Source: Chaenocephalus aceratus
Lineage: Eukaryota; Chordata; Actinopteri; Perciformes; Channichthyidae
Direction: 5' to 3'
DNA: 64,000 nucleotides
Assembly (NCBI GenBank): GCA_023974075.1
Contig: CM043800.1
Span: 21,766,218 to 21,830,217, forward strand
Shown here: positions 36,616 to 48,660 of the stretch, in pieces
Numbering within the stretch: the stretch's first letter is position 1
Layout of the letters: each line of letters opens with the position of its first letter
Notes under the pieces: model-generated
Database searches by the model: none
What the model was told of the DNA's origin: nothing
The model's input: only the letters and a program-made list of their open reading frames with translations
Translations under genes and position numbers: made by a program

Positions 36616-36819
36616 TAAGTACCGGTTCCCGACGTTCCGGTTTTAACCGGACTTGAACCGAAACTTTTTACAAGTCCAGTACCGGTTCGGCGTACCGGTA
36701 CGCAGCACTAGTTCAGATTAATGGCAGGCCAAACTCCTTCTCAGCTCCTTTCTAATCTGCACACCAACAGACTTTAAACTACACAAAACGGAACAACTCA
36801 AGCAGAGGGTAGCACTCAC

Positions 36820-36952
36820 CTCGCAGGAGGTCAGGGCTGGCATAAGGTGAACTGTACGTCCGAAACAGCAGCCAATCAAAGTCGTCCTCCTCCCCCTGGG
36901 TGAAGTCGCACAGACTGGGGTCTGAGTCCTCTTCGAACGTGCAGCCGGCCCG
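36820..36952 (-). CDS. ptpru: MAM-domain exon of a type IIB receptor tyrosine phosphatase (PTPRU-like)
   Basis: On the minus strand a pyrimidine-rich acceptor (ttttcttctttcag) precedes the exon and the donor reads GAG|gtgagt. The 133 bp encode 44 residues plus one base, in phase 0 at the start and phase 1 at the end. The peptide begins [20 protein letters not shown] and continues [20 protein letters not shown], then DLLR with a split glycine codon. The cysteines at residues 4 and 15 and the DDF-W motif are MAM-domain landmarks. MAM domains mediate homophilic adhesion at the N terminus of these membrane phosphatases. Human PTPRU starts its mature chain with a closely similar AGCTFEE...SDP...DDF-W segment ending in DL-HG, which also fits the split glycine. 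PTPRK, PTPRM and PTPRT match less well from memory. Neighbouring exons are not visible. The exon call is strong; the paralogue is likely but unproven. Confidence 0.72.
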
Positions 36953-37033
36953 CTGAAAGAAGAAAATGAAAACAATGGCCATCAGTCAAAGAAACATTGT
37001 TAAAACAAGAGTTCAATCGACCTCACTGATGAG

Positions 37034-37185
37034 ACAGTGCTGCAACTAACAATTATTTTCATTTTTGATTCATTTGTGAATTGTTTGCTTCTTTTAAATT
37101 GGACAAATTGCACATCAATCAGTCACAAACCCTCATTTGAGAAGCTAGAATCAGAGGATGTTGAAATGAATGCTTAAAAATGTTT
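37034..37185. mobile_element. Remnant of a hAT-like fish MITE
   Basis: The segment begins agtgctgcaactaacaatta ttttcattttgattca and later has catttgagaagctagaatca gagg. Both phrases, in this order, resemble a very common fish MITE whose ends read agtgttgcaacgaacgatta. The right terminal repeat is not found, so only the left part survives. It lies in the intron about 80 bp upstream of the MAM exon acceptor on the minus strand. Confidence 0.45.
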
Positions 37186-40100
37186 GTTTTCACAACTCAA
37201 CATTTCTTAATATAACAGAGCTTTGGTGTTGCTTCTGTTTAATTTCTCTGAACCTCTTAAGAGGCTTTACCATTAGACTAAAGCATTAGTTTGAATGGTA
37301 AATATCGTCCTGAATTCAAGTCCACTATCCTATGTCAAACACACAGTTTGTTGTGCATCAAAGTTGTTTTAAATATAATGTGTTCACATGTGCACAAATG
37401 CTCTCAGGCAAACAACAAATCAAGCAATGAGCTGTAATTACTCCAGACTCGCACAAAGGAACACATCCAGGCGGAAGCGATAATTGCCCCTGCATCAGAG
37501 GAGAATTACCCCTCCCATAAAGCATCCACAAACAGAACTATATATCCCAAAGACTATTCACAAAGGCATTCAAATAGTATAATAAACATTTGGTGAAAGT
37601 GGTTACCCTGGGGAATATAGTGATTATCATAATACCCCACAACCTGCTATTCCATGCGCCAAAAGAGCTAATTTTTTCAAATTATATTTAATAGCTATGG
37701 CTTTAATGGCCCTTGGGTCCTGAATAATGTGTTTCAGTTCTGCATCTGTTGCCATATTTCACATTAGACCATTGGTGTGAGAATTACAGGGTAACAGTGG
37801 GCAGTTTAAACAGCCCAGTCATAATACCAAAGCCTGTTTCAGGAATAATTGGAGCAGGACAGCACGAGACATGACATGCTAATGATGGGAATAACCATGA
37901 GCAGCTCCTGAAGGTGACCCCTTTGGTGTGCTGCTTTATGGCTGCCCATTCTTTTCCCTAATCCACCATTAAACAAATGGTCTCAATATGACAGGCTGCT
38001 GAGTAAAACGCCATATTCACTGTAGTGAGGATTTATAATTCTCTTTTTTTACTACCAATTTATAATAGCGTCCAGTCATTAACAGGTTACTGCGATTGAT
38101 GGACTGGTGTAGTTGTATTACAGTCCAATGGAAACCAGGGCACAAGAAAAATATATAGGGTTGCCAATGCAATTCATCCAATATGTTGGCAAAATTGGTT
38201 CTGACAAAAATATTATGCATGTACTTTTTGCTATACACACATTTCTGCTGGTAGTGATTGACACAGGCGGTGCAATTCGATGAGTGAATTAGTAATAATA
38301 CGAGAATAAAATGGCAGAAGAAACTGGGACATTGAGCTGGTTATAAAAATAGTCTGGCTGTGTGAAACCAGCAAACCTCCAGCAGTCATTGGTAATTAAA
38401 AAACCTTTTACCTTACAGTGCTGTTCTATATACACCTATGTTCCCCTTGCCAGAAAGCAGCATGAGATACCAAAGAAGTTGGTGCTGCCTGTTTAAAAGG
38501 GTAACAGTTTGTCCGAGGTGTTGAACTTTCCCCAGACGGTGTGTTCACTGCAGCACAAACACTAGGGATGCCCTTGCATAAAGCCAACACATTACATCGC
38601 TCTTGCTCCTCAGTGATTATACGATAACATCGGAGCATATCTCCCATCGTGTAAGCTCGGTCTATAGGGTGATAGTGAGAGCCATCCAGCAGAGTGTGGG
38701 AGTGTGGGTTTATCCCTCTGGGTTTGATTTATTGCCCCGTGCAGGGCTGTTACTGCACAGATCTGCTGCTAAGGCCAGAGGTTAATTGTCCCGCATCAGG
38801 GTCTATTTCTAATAGAACAGCCAGAGATATGGGACCTGACACATCCAAACGCTGGCACTATATTATTACCCGCTGCTTCAGTAAATGAAGCCTGCAGACT
38901 CCTCCCTACAAGAGTCTCATCATCCGGAAGAAGGAAGCCGGGGCCAGCGCTGCCCAGGAATGTCATCTCCTCCCAACACACCCCGGGAGGGATCCAGCTC
39001 ATCAATCAAGACAAAACACACTCCCTCCTCAGGACCGATGGGAGTTGGGGTGTCAGTGACCATTTTACCTGAATAATTATCGCATCATTTAGTGCAATGA
39101 CCAGTGCAAAGTCAGACACCGCCAAGATGTTATGGCTGAGGTGAAGACATGTTTCATAGTTTGGTGGTGCTGATATAAATCAACCTGCGCTTTAAATCTA
39201 AAGCTTTGTATATATCATAACAATCTTTATTGTTATTTTACAGTAAATATAGTTATCTAATGTCACTATTTCATACTTGGAGAAACACTTTCCGGAGAAC
39301 AAATTAATGAAAATCATTGGGCCTGTATCATTACAGTGTTTATGAGACTGTAGATGGATGTGTCTGATCTACTTGCCAGGCTTGTGAGGTAGGCCTATGG
39401 AAATATCATGCAGTGTATCTTCTGGGCAGTGTGAAATAGAAGAACAGATTAATAAAAAATGTAAGAACAAGCCAGGAAAAACTTGTTTTGAAGATTGCAG
39501 CATCAGAAGAAAACATTATCGAAACAGCTCTGCAGTGTGCTCAGCCTGCTGTGCCCTGTGTGCAGTACAGCCCTGCACTGTACGAGGGAAACAAGCAGGG
39601 AGGGAGGGACATAAAAAGAGTCTGGAGATAATGAGGAGGGGGGGGGACAATTTATAGCCTAATATGAAAGAGATATTTGTCACTTTTTAGATGTGTCACT
39701 CTGTTTGAACACTAATGCCTGTGTTTACTGTGAACCCACACAGATAACTCCATAAATAAATTAATACAACCTCTTCGACTTTATAGCAAACCAAAATAAA
39801 CTTCACATTTACTCTGTACGAGTGATGGAGCACACAGTCAGAGGATGGATGCAGTAGCTTCTTTCCATTTCATAAGGACATAAAAGAAGGTGGCAACTTG
39901 TTTACCAGATATTCCAATTTGCCACCACATTTGTGCAGATCTGTTAAAATATTCCCTCACTTGTGCGGTTAATCAAATCTGGGAGACTCTCTCTGAAAGT
40001 ATCACTTGTTAGTGTCACATATAGCCCTTCATGTTGGATTGGGTATCTCTCTCTCTCTGTTTACTTGTATAATCCCTTGCCTTGTTATCTAATTAGCTAT

Positions 40101-40570
40101 GCACAGTGAGTTTCAGAATCAGAGGCTCTGCTTATCCCTTTTATTTGCATATGTTTTGAGCATAAGGAAGCTGGCCTAAGCTTATTTAAGGTGTTACTTT
40201 TCCAACCACTTTCCACTTGAATAAATCAAACACAGCAAAATTGTAAGCGTATGAAAACAAAAGGGGCTGAGCCCTACCTCACAGTATGAACAACAGTTGC
40301 TGATATTTTAAATTAGAGCCACATTAATAAAGCAACTAAATCAACAGTGTTCTGTCGTCAAAGTGCAAATCACAAAATGTTCATATTTTCTTTTCTAAAG
40401 TTTCCAAGAAAAGAATGATCGGTCATTAAATACAGAAAGCAATCATTTGATCTGAACAATGCATTTCATCTTTTCACTGCCGTCCTAAAGATCTAGTGAG
40501 GTGAGTCAGCAGAATAAGAGTCCAACAAAACAGGGCAATTACGTACACATTGTATACTGTAAGTAGTATA
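37186..40570. other. Non-coding stretch, presumed intron
   Basis: No gene or complete transposon is seen. A G9 run lies near 39639-39647. The cluster of short open frames at 38600-39080 lies on both strands without any recognisable domain. No signal-peptide exon for the phosphatase was recognised on the minus strand here. Confidence 0.5.
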
Positions 40571-40578
40571 TGATAGAG

Positions 40579-41472
40579 CAGTGGTTCTCAACTGGTCGGG
40601 CCTCGGGACCCACTTTTTACTTGGTCAATACATCGCGACCCAACATTTTGAAGCACTCAAATCTATTCAACAAAAAATCGTGCTGTAATATATACGCTTT
40701 TCAGCGTACAATATTAATAAAAGTGAAGTACAGTGCAATATCCCTTCACAGAACTACAGTATGCTCTTTTAAAAAAGGTTAATGAGTTGATGGAATCAAA
40801 GCTGAACTATAATAAAAAGAACACACATGCGAAAACTCACCCCAGCAGGGGGGTCTGGGGGGATTCCTCCCCAGGAGATTTTTAGAAATACTAACAAACT
40901 ACGCAATTCTGGTACACTGAGAGGGAAAAATAAATAATCTATTACTACCCGACATATTAATAATATTTTTATTTGCCATTGTTTGTTTTTTCACTTTGTT
41001 CTGACATCTTGCTTGCGAGAAGAGGTAAGAGGAGATAGTCTGTGTGACTTACTTTAAATTGGGGGTAAGGGGTATATGGCTCCCTTGTTCTGTGACCTGT
41101 CAGTCATCAGACCGGGGGTCATATTTCATATGTGTTCATTTGTATCTGAAGTTGTAACAATGGATGTATAAGAAGAGTTCTACCGCAAAGTTATTCTCCG
41201 TGGGGACTTCCGGCAACAATCTTGATTCTGATTGGCCAGAAGACTCGAAAAAACATCAGCAAAGATTTTTATTGAGAAGATGATCACTATGTGACAGAAG
41301 TTTTCAGAACCGTTTATGGTCTCCGGTACTTCCAGTCCAACGCCTACTGCATGCACAGCGTTAGAAAATCGGCCCTTCAAAATAAAAGTTTGACTTTTCC
41401 CCCCCAAAAAAAAAAACTCACATCTGCGACCCACTCGAAACGGGTCCGCGACCCACCAGTTGAGAACCACTG
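40579..41472. mobile_element. Non-autonomous hAT element, 894 bp
   Basis: A perfect 8-bp target duplication, tgatagag, lies at 40571-40578 and 41473-41480. Ends are inverted CAGTGGTTCTCAACTGGT, followed by subterminal gcgacccac motifs on both sides. The CAGTGGTTCTCAA end is characteristic of Charlie-type hAT families in vertebrates. No transposase frame remains; short open frames near the right end run across the terminal repeat and are spurious. Confidence 0.92.
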
Positions 41473-41480
41473 TGATAGAG

Positions 41481-42477
41481 TACCACATTTAAAGATATTA
41501 AAAAGATAAAATAATGATGAGGATTGTGTCAAAAAGCTCAAGTTATACAATAATAACACAATGCTGGGCCCTTCTATCTTAATACTTTGCATGTGACAGG
41601 AGCCATCCCGATCTCACTCAGTTCTCCTGTGGCCATGGCCTCTATAACAGCCTATAAAATGTTATATTATGTCAATATATAACAATTGAAAAAATGTGAA
41701 ATGATAAATTAAACCAGATGGGAATGCCTGTTTTTGGCTAATCCAACAAGTTTAACACCTGACAACTACTAATGCAATAAAACTATGCACAGCAATGTAT
41801 TACATCTATAACAATCCAATAAATCCATTCAATACAGTTATTGCCGACAAGGGAAAGCTAGAGATATTAAAGCAAATAAATTGCTGACATTGAACACATT
41901 TCATCTTCTCACACTGTATATAAAATGGCCTTCGTACTTGCAGTATTAAATAAGTGTAAAGTAAATGTGGTAACCATAAAAGAATACACACAGAACAATA
42001 TTCTGCTCTATCTCCACTTTAGAAAGTCTACAAATTGCTGAAGTAACCCACATATTGACCGTTGTCAGCAGAGCCCTTCATATAAAGTAACATGATCAGT
42101 GAAGTCCTGATATTTCCTCTAAATGGGGCAATCAATGATTGTGTTTCTGCACATAGCCGTGTCTCTGGCTGTTCTCAAACAACACCTTATGAACCTTGGC
42201 TTGAATGTAGAGTTTAATATTAAGTGTAGAGCGTGCTTTAAATAACCACAGTGCAAACCAGCTGAGAGCAGAATGTCAAGCTAACATATAGTTTGACGCA
42301 TTGGGATAATATTGCTCTTTTCGTCCAGTGTTAAATGATTAGATTGGTATCATCTACATATTCGTCAATTAAATATAAAGCGACCGTAAAAAACTGTATT
42401 TTTAGCCTATAGCACATAGACTGGAAGCAGCTAGCAAACAAACTGTGCAGGCCATGAAAAGGAAGCCTACAATTATT
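41481..42477. other. Non-coding stretch, presumed intron
   Basis: AT-rich sequence with no gene, RNA gene or terminal-repeat structure that I can recognise. Confidence 0.5.
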
Positions 42478-42485
42478 ACATGTCA

Positions 42486-42669
42486 TTTGTTAGACGCTTT
42501 TATCCAATGCGACTTACATACATTCAGTACTGTGGACAATCCCCACAGGAGCAATTTGAGGTGAAGTGTCTTGCCCAGGGACACAACGACATGCTGACTG
42601 CAGTGGGACTCGAACTAGCTATCCCCTGATTAGAAGTCCAGCACACTATCCACTAAGCAAAAAGATATA
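42486..42669 (-). mobile_element. tRNA-derived SINE with L2-type 3' tail
   Basis: Read on the minus strand, the head has an A-box-like tgcttagtggatagtg (plus 42645-42660) and a B box agttcgagtccc (plus 42605-42616), the internal RNA polymerase III promoter of a tRNA. The body contains gtgtccctgggcaagacact, a phrase of vertebrate V-SINE-type cores. The 3' end carries the hairpin CGCATT-GGATA-AAAGCG shared with the L2 copies at 49850 and 51240. Possible target duplication acatgtca occurs at 42478-42485 and 42670-42677. It is probably transcribed by polymerase III and moved by the L2 reverse transcriptase. Confidence 0.82.
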
Positions 42670-42677
42670 ACATGTCA

Positions 42678-45600
42678 GTTTGTGAGCTGTTGAGGTGCCA
42701 GCAGGCAAATGTTACCTGTGGACAGAACCAGGCAAGCTGTTTCCCATCTTTCCAACAGGCTGTTTTTTTAACATAATGGATAAGCAAATATGGATAAACA
42801 AATAAACAAATATGGCTCCGAGATTCAAGTTGAAAAAGTACATGACTGGTTCAAAGAAAAAAAAAATTCAGACCAAGTAAGTGTGATGACCCAGCTGCAT
42901 ACTCCTGTGTCCTTGGATATAAAACCCTCCAGACGTATTGTCTGAAACAATGTCCTAAAGACGGAAAACCAACCAGTCAAATTTCAATCCACAGACCAAA
43001 ACACTTGAAACCCAGCCTCTCATTTATAACAAAAATAGTAAAAGCTGATGTGTGGGCTCCGGGAACCCATTTGCAACCTTTGCTTTAATATCAATTCCAG
43101 CCTTTGCCCTTAATTATCTGGCAGTCAGGATAGGTAATGAACACTAGAACCTGTGAAGTCGCCTGGGAACTGCGGCGTGATGATGAGGTACGGATGCTCA
43201 TCGTATCATCCTCAACTAATTACAACTAGACCATGCTGGAAAGTACCCGAGAGCTCTGCCACTCCACGCAGAAAACCCCATCGGAGGCTGGTGTGACGGA
43301 GTGTGTTTGGTGGGGATCCAGGTACGAGCGGGTGAGTAATACTAGAGAGAGTTACAGGGAAGAGAGTAGCTGATTTGCATTGCACTGAGTGTGGCCCGAT
43401 TCATCAGCAGGAGACAGGTATATTTATTCTCTACAGAGGCTCTCCTCCCCAGCACTCCTCTGCCTGCCTCTGAAAGCCATCCATCCCCACACCTGAATAC
43501 GCAATGAAATCCTCCTGCTACCTCCCCGGGCATTAATAGGTGGCTGCATGGGCCCGGGCTCACACAGAGGGACGGGGAAGAGATTGAGAAAAATAAAGGG
43601 TTGGAGAAGGTGAACAGGTACAGTAGAGGTGCTGCCGAGCATCAGGGTAGACTCCACTGAAATACACTGTAAGAAAATATTGAACCTCAAATTACTAATC
43701 TTGTGGTTCACTTTTTTAAAGAAGGATTAACCTCCCACCACTGTTAATATGTTCTTATACTCTCCTTGTATTTTGGAAAAAAACAACAGCCTTACCTTAA
43801 TATCTTTTTAAAAAATTACACTATTGGTAACTCTAAAAGTTCCCAAAAAATGTGAGATGGTATGCTTCAATCTAGGGTAACCTTGTAGACGGACACACAC
43901 AAAAAGATATCGTCTTTTTATTCCACACATTTAGTTTCCTTGTCAAAACCTGGTGCCTACATTACCCCAAATGCAATGGTCATAGATTCACTCCCTGTTA
44001 ACTTCACAACCTAAGATTATTTTTCATTTGCAAATGTGTCGTTTTCAACACCACTGCTGACTCAAGTGACATCATTTAAAGCAATAATCAGATATTGCTT
44101 AGCTCTTTTAAATCAATATTATTTTTATATAGCACCCAAAGTGTAATAAAAAACTTATAACCGAAAACATGATGTGTCCTTCTACGTTATATTTCATCCA
44201 TCCTTTATTTTTGGACCAAGTCCCTGTCATTTTAAATGATACATTTAACTAACATTTAGCCTCTACACTGAAGGCAGGAGCTTCTGTAGGCTATAACACG
44301 CTGTCTGAAGTCATAACATTCAATCACTCAACAGCATTTCTATTTCTCATAACTCTGGGATGAGAAAAAGTTCCCTACCCTTCCTTCAGGGTCTTTTTTT
44401 CCACCCTCCCCCCAATCATTTCCATGATTGAAGGAAAGGCATACACATACACAAGAACACTACCCTTTTCATCTTCTGAGAGTGAACAATGACACAAAGG
44501 GTTCCTACAGTTGTACTCACTCTGAATATAAAGATACCAGTCAGCCGCGCTTCATCTTGAAATTAATTTTGGGATGGAACAATATGACATGCTCGATGTT
44601 GGGTTGATGATAAAAGTATCTCGCATGTCAGTAGAATTCAAATCAAAACTATTATTCTTCTATCCTTTCTGTGCTATTCTGAGGGCAGGAATAGGAAGGA
44701 AAAACAAGCACGCTGAGACAAAATAAATCAGAGCTTGTTGTCTCCTGTTCCCCGAGAAAAGAATAATAAACAGTAATTATTCCTCTTCCCTGTTCTTTTG
44801 GGTCTCTTCCCCCTACAGTAGGAGAAATCTCAGTTCACGCTGCCGATAATATAGTTAATTATCCTACTTTCTTTTTCAACATGTTGTTCTATTTTGAGTT
44901 GATGTCTTTTTCAGATAGCACTCCATTGCTGTGCATTCATCTTCACTTTGCATTCCTCTTCCACAGAAGACAAGCCACGAGTGGATGTTGACAGCAGAGG
45001 CCAATATAACAGATCAGCTTCATTAGCAGGAGGATATATCTCCTGGCCATTATAAGCATAACATATTGAAATGTGTTACATTTAGCCAAATAATGCATTG
45101 TTTAGATTCAGCATCCTGTTTAAATGAGCAGTCAGTGAACTGATAAGTAGATTAACAGAAACTGGCAACACTTTTAATAATTCATTACATTTTGTAGGTT
45201 AATGCCAAACATTCACTATAATGTGGGATGCTTCTTTCTGGTTAACTTCAAATATTCAGTTTCGTTGGGTTTAAGATCTGATTTGAAATGAGTAGTGAAA
45301 TAATTGGTTAGTTAATCTACAGAACATTTTTCAGAAGCTGCTTTAAAAATCCATGAATCATGTCAGTGATACTTAAAGCAAACATGCCAAATATGATCTC
45401 ATTTAAACTTCTCAAATGTGAAAGTATTGTGCGCTTCTCTTCATTATATATAATCCTTGATATCTCATGTTTTTGGACTGATTGTGAGAAAAAAACATGG
45501 ATTTTGAAAAGGTTAACCTGGGTTCTGTGCATTACATGACTATGCCATAACACAAATGCATTTTAATTGTTTGAAAAGGACCATCAGTGCATGGATAAAG

Positions 45601-46823
45601 TAAAATAAAGCAACAACAGGATAGACTGAATATCAGAAAAACAGTATTCAAGATTTTCAAATATCAAAATCCAAGACCAGAGATAAAGATTGGGTTTACA
45701 CGTACTTCCGAAGTTATTGAATTAACATACAAATTGCTTTTTCCCCCTTTCATCTCCTTTCTTATCACATATTATATATTCATATTCATTCGCAAAAAAG
45801 TAAATTTTCCAACTGGACTTCTATAGCAGCACATGCCAACATTATTTGTACTCTGCCATACTACACACATATACTGCACACATATACTACACACATATAC
45901 TGCACTATTACACACCTCACTTGAACAATAATGAATGTATTTAATTCAGATACCAATATGTTAATCATAATTATTCATAATCCATTTTAGCATTATGAAT
46001 CAAATAGTTATTATTATAACATTATCTACACTATGATGTGATCCAACAGTGCTTGAGGTGATTATGTATTATATGTCAAACCAAACACATATTTACGTGT
46101 TACTCATCAGGGCGCTAGCACCTCCAGGTCCTCGTTTAAAGAGTTGCATTGGAAGAGCTAAAGAGAGTGTTCACGTGAATATGTACATCTGTTAACACTT
46201 CCTGTGTGTTGTTGTAACAACTGAACAGCTAAAGTAAATATTTGATTAAGTCACCGGCTTAGCATCTACAAAGCCACGTCCTGGTTCAGAGATGGGTCTC
46301 TGTTAAATGATTCTATCAAATGAGCTCTGTGGGATCCATCATATGTGCAAAAGGACGACTTCAGGGTTCATTTTAAAAAGGTCATGAGGAGAGTGTCAGA
46401 ATGTAATGCCCTCCATTATTTGGGGTAAACAATCAATCTCCCACACACACAAACTCTTATTTCCCACTCTGAATGACCTCAGCCAACTCCATGAAACTCC
46501 TGGCCAGCTGAGCTAACTCCATTTGAATGTGCATCCTAATCAAACTGCCTGTAGCGTCCCGACTTGCCAGAAAGAAAAAAAAGAAGAAACTGGCGTCTAT
46601 CAACTCTGCTAAACCACATACCCCGTAGCAGCTTCACCGCTCTGCTGCCTGTCAATTCCACTAACACAAAGGCAGCCAATTGCTGTCTCCACAACCTGCA
46701 GCCTTTCAATTCCACTAACCCACATATAGGATCACATGAAGGCAGCGGAGCGGGAGTGGAGCATTTCAGTTCCCTCTTTTTCCCTCAAACCGCATGTTTC
46801 CTGTTGTGCAAGCGGCATTAAAC
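42678..46823. other. Non-coding stretch, presumed intron
   Basis: No gene is seen. A 13-bp tandem repeat (ctacacacatata / ctgcacacatata alternating, about 3.4 copies) lies at 45861-45905. The open frames at 43342-43711 on the minus strand have no family features. Confidence 0.5.
45861..45905. repeat. 13-bp minisatellite, about 3.4 copies
   Basis: Units alternate between ctacacacatata and ctgcacacatata. The alternating a/g suggests duplication as a 26-bp dimer. Confidence 0.85.
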
Positions 46824-47133
46824 TAGAGCTGGGTCGATATTATCGTGATATTAGATGTGTTATCTTTGTTGGTTTTAAATATCTTTAAATGGCATTATAG
46901 TCTTTTTCTGCTTTACTCACTTAAAGTGATATCATTTTAGGAACGTTTTCCTCTACCTACTTAGTCATTATATACACATTACTGATTATAATTAATCAAA
47001 AATCTAATTGTGTGAATATTTTTGTGAAGGCACCAATGGCCAACTCTACACCCTGCCATAGCCTTACTGATATTGAGTTTTGTAGTAGAAACATTTGAAA
47101 TATTAGATTGTTTTCCCATATTGCCCAGGCCTA
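46824..47133. mobile_element. Small hAT-like MITE, about 310 bp
   Basis: The left end is TAGAGCTGGGTCGATATTAT; the right end inverted reads TAGGCCTGGGCAATATGG. Both are variants of the TAGGGCTGGGCGATAT end of common fish hAT MITEs. Flanking 8-mers do not match clearly, so it is probably old. Content is AT-rich and non-coding. Confidence 0.6.
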
Positions 47134-47259
47134 CGCAAATAGTGTACTCTTTTTTACCTTTGTTTACGTTTTCCTTTAAATGTTGCTGTGAGCATTATCA
47201 GTTTTGAGGAATAAATTACAATATAGTCCTAGATGTTGTATCAACACATAAACCTAATG

Positions 47260-48660
47260 CAGGGTTTCCCACACATAGCCTATACTTGGGCGGGCCGCCC
47301 AGGTATATTAACGGTATAATTAAGTATATTTCGCGACCCATTTAGTTTTTTTTTTTATTTATTTAAAAAAAAAAAAAATGTAATTTTTTTTTATTTTATT
47401 CTTACGTGACCACGACGTCATCTGCGATCGATTAACTTGTGGACAATGATCCCTCGCTCCCTTGCACTGATCTCGCCTCCTTCTGGCCTGTTAAGTGGCC
47501 TGCCTCACACAGGGTGACTGGCTGTCCACATGATGTGGCCTGCCGACATGGCCACTGTCATACAGATCATAAATCAAAGCCCTTGATTGGTCTCTGTGTG
47601 TCATTCAAGCTCGGGATAAGCTCAGCTCAGGTGAGGTAAAGGACTCTCTGAGTGTTTAGATAGTTAACTTAGTCTAAGTTCTCAGTGGGTCTCAAACGGT
47701 GTGGTCACCATTTATGTAAACACATATATCCATTTGAGAGGGTAGTGATTGGTCTAATGGATAGTGAGGTGGGCTGAAGATCGGAAGGCTGTGAGTTCAA
47801 ATCCCGCCAGGAATACCACCACTAGTGTGCCCTTGAGTAAGGCAGTTAGCCCTTAGTTACTTCAGGGAGAATGTCCCTGTAATCGGTCATTATAAGTCGC
47901 TTTGGATAAAAGCGTCAGCTAAATGAAATGTAATGTGATTAGTAAAATATGCATGAATAAATAAATAAAAAGTTAACTGGGTGAAAAAAGGTAAGATACA
48001 CTTTTAAAACTTGTTGAGAGAAAACTAGTCTTTGCTGCTGCCTCAAAGAGGAGCAGGGGGAGGAGAGAGACAGGAGAGGCTGATTCAGGAGCACAGACAC
48101 ACTCACAACTATAAATGAACCAAAAATAAATTAATAAACAAGTTTCAGTGTTTTTTTCATATTGGAAATGGTATGTTATTGGTTATGGCCATGATTTTAT
48201 GATTATTGAAATGTATACAGTTCTGTTTAATATAGGTATTTCCATAGATCTAGTCTCTTTATTTTTCCCTCAAAATGCACCAGATTGATGCATTTAACTC
48301 CAAAATAAAAATAAAATCTTACCGGGGGGGCATGCCCCTGGACCCCCATAGAGGATTTAAGGTCGACCCCCACTAAAAATCACATGGATAGGTTCCTAAA
48401 TACATTTATAAATACATTTATTTTTTTAAATAGTAACCCATTTCCATATGTTCATGTGTGGGTAGTAGATTTAAACTATAGGGCTATCATTATGGGCCCT
48501 GCCTGTACCTGTTCGCTCTGCCATCGCGTGAAGGGTCTGCTAACAAGCGACCAACAGAAAGGTTAATGTTGTTGCACGTCACCTCACCCCCCCCCCCGCT
48601 ACCACCACCCCCCCCAAGTATATTTCAGATATGTGGGAAACAGATCTGTGGGAAACACTG
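47260..48660. mobile_element. Decayed hAT-like element containing a SINE
   Basis: The left end is CAGGGTTTCCCACACATAG and the right end inverted is CAGTGTTTCCCACAGAT. Both sides then share atacttggg, so the terminal repeat is about 30-45 bp with an insertion on the right. This end type belongs to known fish hAT families. No convincing 8-bp duplication was found. Inside are an A/T run at 47345-47400, a complete SINE (47743-47940) and C runs near 48585-48615. No transposase is visible. Confidence 0.6.
47743..47940 (+). mobile_element. tRNA-derived SINE with L2-type 3' tail
   Basis: The head holds an A-box-like ggtctaatggatagtg and a B box gagttcaaatccc about 35 bp later, a polymerase III promoter. 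The body has tgtgcccttgagtaaggcag, a V-SINE-like core. The tail, 47890-47925, carries the hairpin CGCTTT-GGATA-AAAGCG then gtcagctaaatg and an aatgtaatgtga ending. This tail is nearly identical to that of the L2 LINE at 51240-52372. It is inserted within the hAT-like element at 47260-48660, so it is younger than that element. Confidence 0.85.

Larger units (their letters stand above)
34231..36710. mobile_element. hAT element interrupted by a Harbinger-like element
   Basis: A perfect 8-bp target duplication, gttcagat, lies at 34223-34230 and 36711-36718. Ends are inverted TAGTGCTGCGTACC. Subterminal sequence on both sides is built from ggttcaggtccggac and accggttc-type repeats. Total length is 2480 bp, but 1517 bp of that is a second transposon at 35099-36615, leaving a host element of about 960 bp, the common size for non-autonomous hATs. 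No transposase is seen. The right end lies 109 bp inside the intron measured from the donor of the MAM exon at 36820, so this insertion landed very close to a splice site without touching it. Confidence 0.92.

Noticed and set aside
47743..47815. Functional tRNA gene
   Set aside because: The A and B boxes fit, but no cloverleaf acceptor stem is evident and the sequence continues into a SINE core and LINE tail.
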